From a virus, in IMG/VR virus record IMGVR_UViG_3300005515_000666, positions 1 to 26,681 of that record: a DNA stretch of 26,681 nt, one strand, 5' to 3'. Positions 24,551 to 26,681 of this stretch are shown here, piece by piece. The stretch's first letter is position 1; every line of letters begins with the position of its first letter. The notes below the pieces were generated by a model. That model searched no databases, was not told where the DNA came from, and saw only the letters and a list, made by a program, of their open reading frames with translations. The position numbers were made by a program, and so were the translations under genes.

Positions 24551-24765
24551 CAGCGGTCTCCGTAGATCTCGCGCCCATAGGCATCGAACGCGTCGCGCTC
24601 GTCTTGCTGCTCTTGGCACAAGGCGCTGAAGGCTCGGTCACACTAGGGCTTGGGGCACACGGCAGCTGACACGCCATGCCACCAGTGGAGTCCGTTCTCT
24701 GCCTTGCACGTGACGCAGCGCCAGACGGGTTTGCCGTGCAGCGCGTTGATTTCGTCAGGGTTCAT
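24547..24765 (-). pseudogene. zinc-knuckle small gene interrupted by an in-frame TAG
   Basis: From ATG at 24765 (overlapping the previous stop as ATGA) the frame reads 40 codons, starting MNPDEINALHGKPVWRCVTC, to TAG at 24643-24645. It then continues for 31 well-behaved codons (CDRAFSALCQEQQDERDAFD, AYGREIYGDRW) to TGA at 24547-24549. Reading through gives four cysteines as Cys-x2-Cys-x16-Cys-x4-Cys with the TAG inside the last knuckle (CPKP-stop-CDRAF), so the stop breaks a metal site. The next gene starts exactly at the distal TGA (GTGA), which supports the longer gene. One base change (for example from GAG, CAG or AAG) would create the TAG. It may be a recent mutation, a sequencing error or suppressed read-through. 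Confidence 0.65.
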
Positions 24766-25061
24766 GCCGCCCCACGCGAAGACTCGATAGCCTTGCGGAT
24801 CACGTCGTCCGCTGTGATCGGGGGACCGACCACACCCCGGCGGACCAGGACCGGCGTGAGCGACTTGACCACCTCGAGCAAGCTCTCGGTCGTGCCTACA
24901 GCGACCACTCGGAGGTCGCCGGGTTCATCGGCCAGACATGCCCTCCGGTTTTCGGTCAGCACGTCCGAGAGCTTTTCGATCTTCACCAGGTTGTCGCGCT
25001 GGCTCCAGACCAACGCCATCATGTCGAAGTTGGTTGCCTTGGCCGTGCCGTTCATGATCAT
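24762..25061 (-). CDS. 99-aa hypothetical protein
   Basis: A soluble protein that starts MIMNGTAKATNFDMMALVWS and has an Asp/Glu/Leu-rich helical middle (KIEKLSDVLTENRRACLADE), a strand-like DLRVVAVGTTESLLEVV, and a C-terminal helix TADDVIRKAIESS. The pattern could be a small alpha/beta domain, but no family is recognised. AAGGA lies 8 bases before the ATG at 25061, directly after the helicase stop. A second ATG at 25055 is possible. The frame to 25889 is a shadow of the helicase gene. Confidence 0.65.
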   Translation of the reverse strand: MIMNGTAKATNFDMMALVWSQRDNLVKIEKLSDVLTENRRACLADEPGDLRVVAVGTTESLLEVVKSLTPVLVRRGVVGPPITADDVIRKAIESSRGAA

Positions 25062-25072
25062 GAGGTTCGTCC

Positions 25073-26023
25073 TTACTCGTCCCCATGGGGGAAGTTGAAG
25101 AAGTTGAGGGTTTGAGCGTTTGGGCTCGGGATGTACTGCTGCGACTCCTTGTGGAACCACAACTGGATGCGGTTCTCCCACTCGCCGTTGCGCTGCTTCT
25201 CGCAGATCACGAGGGCATCGGGCTCGGTCTCCGAAACCATCTTCCCGGCGGCGAGGTTGCGCTCCTTGGGCTTGTTGCGCCACACGAGCAGGAGGTTGTC
25301 GACTTGGTCGACGATGGAGCCGGAGCCCTTCACGTCCATCTTGTCGGGGGTCTCGCTCTCCTCTCGCAGCTTCTTGAGGTGATGCACCAGGTGGATGTGC
25401 ATCCCGGTGTCCTTGGCGATGGCGGTCAGCTCGTCGACGAAGCGCTTCTGGCCGTTGTAGTCGTCCTCGTCGGCCACGCACTTCATCAGACTGTCGATGA
25501 AGAACTGCTGGATGCCGAGCTCGTTGGCGCAGTACCTGAGGACGGCCAGGAGCCTGTCGGTCTTCACGGTGCCCTGCTGGTCGTACAGCCACATGTACCG
25601 GCCGGACCAGTCGCGGAACTGCTCGTACAGGTCGCGAGCCCCGGCCATCACGGCCTCGTCCGCCAGCTCCTCCGCCGTCGGCGCAGTCTGGCCGGTCCAC
25701 TGGCGCATCATTCGCTCGAGCGTCCGGTGCGGCTTCATCTCGAAGCTGGCGATGCAGACACGCTGCTCCTGAGCGCACAGGCTCAAGGCGGTCATGCCGG
25801 TCATCATCGACTTGCCCTGCCCGTTCACGCCGGCCCACAGCGTCACTTCGCCCGGCCGGAACTGGAACAGTCGGTGGGTCTTGGCCCACGGCAGCAGCGA
25901 GTGCGGCGAGACCTTCACCACGCCGAGGTCGTCGATCATGTCCTGCACGAACACGTGGGCCGGCCGGACCTTCTGCTTCGGATCGGTCTCGGCCATGTAC
26001 TTCGCGAAGTCCGCCGCGGTCAT
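25073..26023 (-). CDS. DnaB/gp4-type replicative helicase (RecA fold), no primase domain
   Basis: 316 aa. Numbered from the ATG at 26023: Walker A GVNGQGKS (65-72), motif 1a SFEMKPHRTLERMM (93-106), Walker B FFIDSL (174-179), His motif HLVHHLKK (211-218), the DNA-loop region KGSGSIVDQVDNLL (232-245) and KQRNGEW (276-282), which supplies the usual K-x-R-x-G element. These are the hexameric helicase motifs of DnaB and T7 gp4. The DnaB N-terminal domain and a primase domain are absent. A GTG start at 26038 would add five residues; the ATG is preferred as it sits two bases after the upstream stop. It should unwind the phage replication fork. Confidence 0.88.
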   Translation of the reverse strand: MTAADFAKYMAETDPKQKVRPAHVFVQDMIDDLGVVKVSPHSLLPWAKTHRLFQFRPGEVTLWAGVNGQGKSMMTGMTALSLCAQEQRVCIASFEMKPHRTLERMMRQWTGQTAPTAEELADEAVMAGARDLYEQFRDWSGRYMWLYDQQGTVKTDRLLAVLRYCANELGIQQFFIDSLMKCVADEDDYNGQKRFVDELTAIAKDTGMHIHLVHHLKKLREESETPDKMDVKGSGSIVDQVDNLLLVWRNKPKERNLAAGKMVSETEPDALVICEKQRNGEWENRIQLWFHKESQQYIPSPNAQTLNFFNFPHGDE

Positions 26024-26025
26024 GT

Positions 26026-26370
26026 TCACTCGGTCCACGTCAGCACCCCCTTGGAGTCGGTGACTTCGACGACGACGGTCTCACCGTTGGCCAGCCGCCG
26101 ATGCACGCTCGCGATCACCCGCGTTGCCCCCGCGTCGCTGCAGGCCTGGGCGAACGCCTTGGTCCGGCCACCGTTCTCCCCGGACACGCACACGGGCAGG
26201 CCGTGCACGCACCTCAGGTCGACTCCGGAGAGACGGTCTGAGTCCTCGACCAGCACGTGACCGACGTCGAGCAGATCAAGCGGGATGCGGGGCAAGTCGA
26301 GGTCGACGAACACCATCGACACCGCCGTGCCGCGCTTGCGGGCCGTCACCAGTTCCTCGGCGCCGCGCAT
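26026..26370 (-). CDS. 114-aa hypothetical protein of the replication module
   Basis: The protein starts MRGAEELVTARKRGTAVSMV and has the strand-like VFVDLDLPRI, HVLVEDSDRLSGVDLRCVHG and LPVCVSGENGGRTKAFAQAC, and ends in VVVEVTDSKGVLTWTE. It lies between the initiator-like and helicase genes, a position where similar small proteins occur in other phages; its role is unknown. The start at 26370 shares TGATG with the upstream stop. The frame to 26568 is a shadow extension. Confidence 0.65.
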   Translation of the reverse strand: MRGAEELVTARKRGTAVSMVFVDLDLPRIPLDLLDVGHVLVEDSDRLSGVDLRCVHGLPVCVSGENGGRTKAFAQACSDAGATRVIASVHRRLANGETVVVEVTDSKGVLTWTE

Positions 26371-26681
26371 CAGATCGCCCCCTCGAACAGCGACTTCGGC
26401 GGCGTGACCTGCCCGGCCACCCTCGGCGCCTTGTCCTGGGCCTTCGCGAGCCAGTTGCCCAGGAACCGGGCGTAGTTGCTCTTTCGATTCTTCGGGTTCG
26501 CCAGCAGCCACGCCGATGCCCGGGACAGCTCCACGTCGAGGATCAGGGCCGGGTAGGCGTCCCGCCATCGCAGCATCAGCACGTCCGGGACCGTGAAGTC
26601 GCCGGTCTCGGCGTCGAACGCGACAGCGGTCGAGGCAGAAGAAGCTTTAGCTTCTTTCTCTTCTCCTGAAGGAGAAGATGA
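26370..26681 (-). CDS. O/DnaT-like replication protein, C-terminal part (cut by window edge)
   Basis: 103 codons are visible and the frame is open to the window edge, so the N-terminus lies outside. The C-terminal domain (RWRDAYPALILDVELSRASA, then WLLANPKNRKSNYARFLGNW) is the pattern found at the ends of phage replication initiator/helicase-loader proteins and DnaT-like proteins: AYP, helix, WL-x-NP-x2-RKxxxxRFLxNWL. Ahead of it is a Ser/Lys/Glu-rich linker. Lying next to the helicase gene, it fits an initiator or loader. An internal GTG at 26582 would give a short product but is not favoured. Confidence 0.75.
   Translation of the reverse strand, partial: SSSPSGEEKEAKASSASTAVAFDAETGDFTVPDVLMLRWRDAYPALILDVELSRASAWLLANPKNRKSNYARFLGNWLAKAQDKAPRVAGQVTPPKSLFEGAI
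26639..26678. repeat. two tandem perfect hairpins in the initiator-like gene
   Basis: Two perfect 8-bp inverted repeats lie 2 bases apart: AAGAAGCT-TT-AGCTTCTT (26639-26656) and TCTTCTCC-TGAA-GGAGAAGA (26659-26678). The region is A+T-richer than its surroundings and codes for the Ser/Lys/Glu linker of the initiator-like protein. In lambdoid phages the origin lies inside the initiator gene, so this is a candidate origin structure; equally it may be a result of the biased linker codons. Confidence 0.4.

Noticed and set aside
24643-24645. Genome-wide TAG recoding
   Set aside because: The portal and GNAT genes end in TAG right before the next gene's start. Reading on from the GNAT stop gives out-of-frame nonsense over the gp14-like gene.
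1-26681. tRNA genes, CRISPR arrays, insertion sequences, diversity-generating retroelement, integrase or toxin-antitoxin pair
   Set aside because: None seen. Nearly all sequence is accounted for by phage genes and short gaps; no reverse transcriptase, transposase or recombinase motifs were found in the frames.

Overview
The window is most of a podovirus-type phage or prophage genome with a T7-like virion. It is high in G+C and most codons end in G or C, which suggests a high-GC Gram-negative host; a beta- or gammaproteobacterium is a guess from protein style, not a proof. Almost every gene lies on the minus strand, so transcription runs from right (about 26.7 kb) to left (about 0.5 kb). Genes are packed with ATGA, TGATG or GTGA junctions. 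No integrase, repressor, RNA polymerase, DNA polymerase, tRNA, insertion sequence or CRISPR array is visible, so lytic versus temperate cannot be decided here.

Right end (26.7-24.8 kb): replication. The C-terminus of an O/DnaT-like replication protein (cut by the window edge), a 114-aa unknown protein and a stand-alone DnaB/RecA-fold helicase, followed by a 99-aa unknown. This looks like an initiator plus helicase module that uses host polymerases rather than a T7 replisome. Next comes a chain of five tiny overlapping genes (24.8-23.7 kb), including two cysteine-knuckle proteins and a helix-turn-helix protein. One of them is interrupted by an in-frame TAG inside its zinc-binding motif.

Middle (23.6-17.4 kb): head module. 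Two small proteins, the portal, a 63-aa fibre-type protein, a 302-aa fibre-like protein with a Sec signal peptide, a 95-aa Bbp19-like protein, scaffold, major capsid and a 151-aa head accessory protein. A strong intrinsic terminator follows, in the same relative place as T-phi of T7.

Left-middle (17.3-4.3 kb): tail tubular proteins A and B, a GNAT-fold protein in the gp13 position, three or four internal (ejection) proteins, then small and large terminase. A 63-aa two-TM membrane protein is encoded on the opposite strand in the one gap inside the ejection-protein cluster.

Left (4.3-0.5 kb): a tail fibre with a T7 gp17-like N-terminus and an S74 self-cleaving chaperone C-terminus, a one-TM holin, a GH108 endolysin, a 3TM holin-like protein and an 81-aa unknown. 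A convergent plus-strand ORF of different codon composition lies at the edge and may be a moron or flanking host DNA.

The main regulatory signals are a 17-base motif (AWTTGGGCGAGAWCSTA, minus strand) found three times ahead of transcription-unit-like blocks, the intrinsic terminator, and mutually exclusive hairpins over the tail-fibre ribosome binding site.
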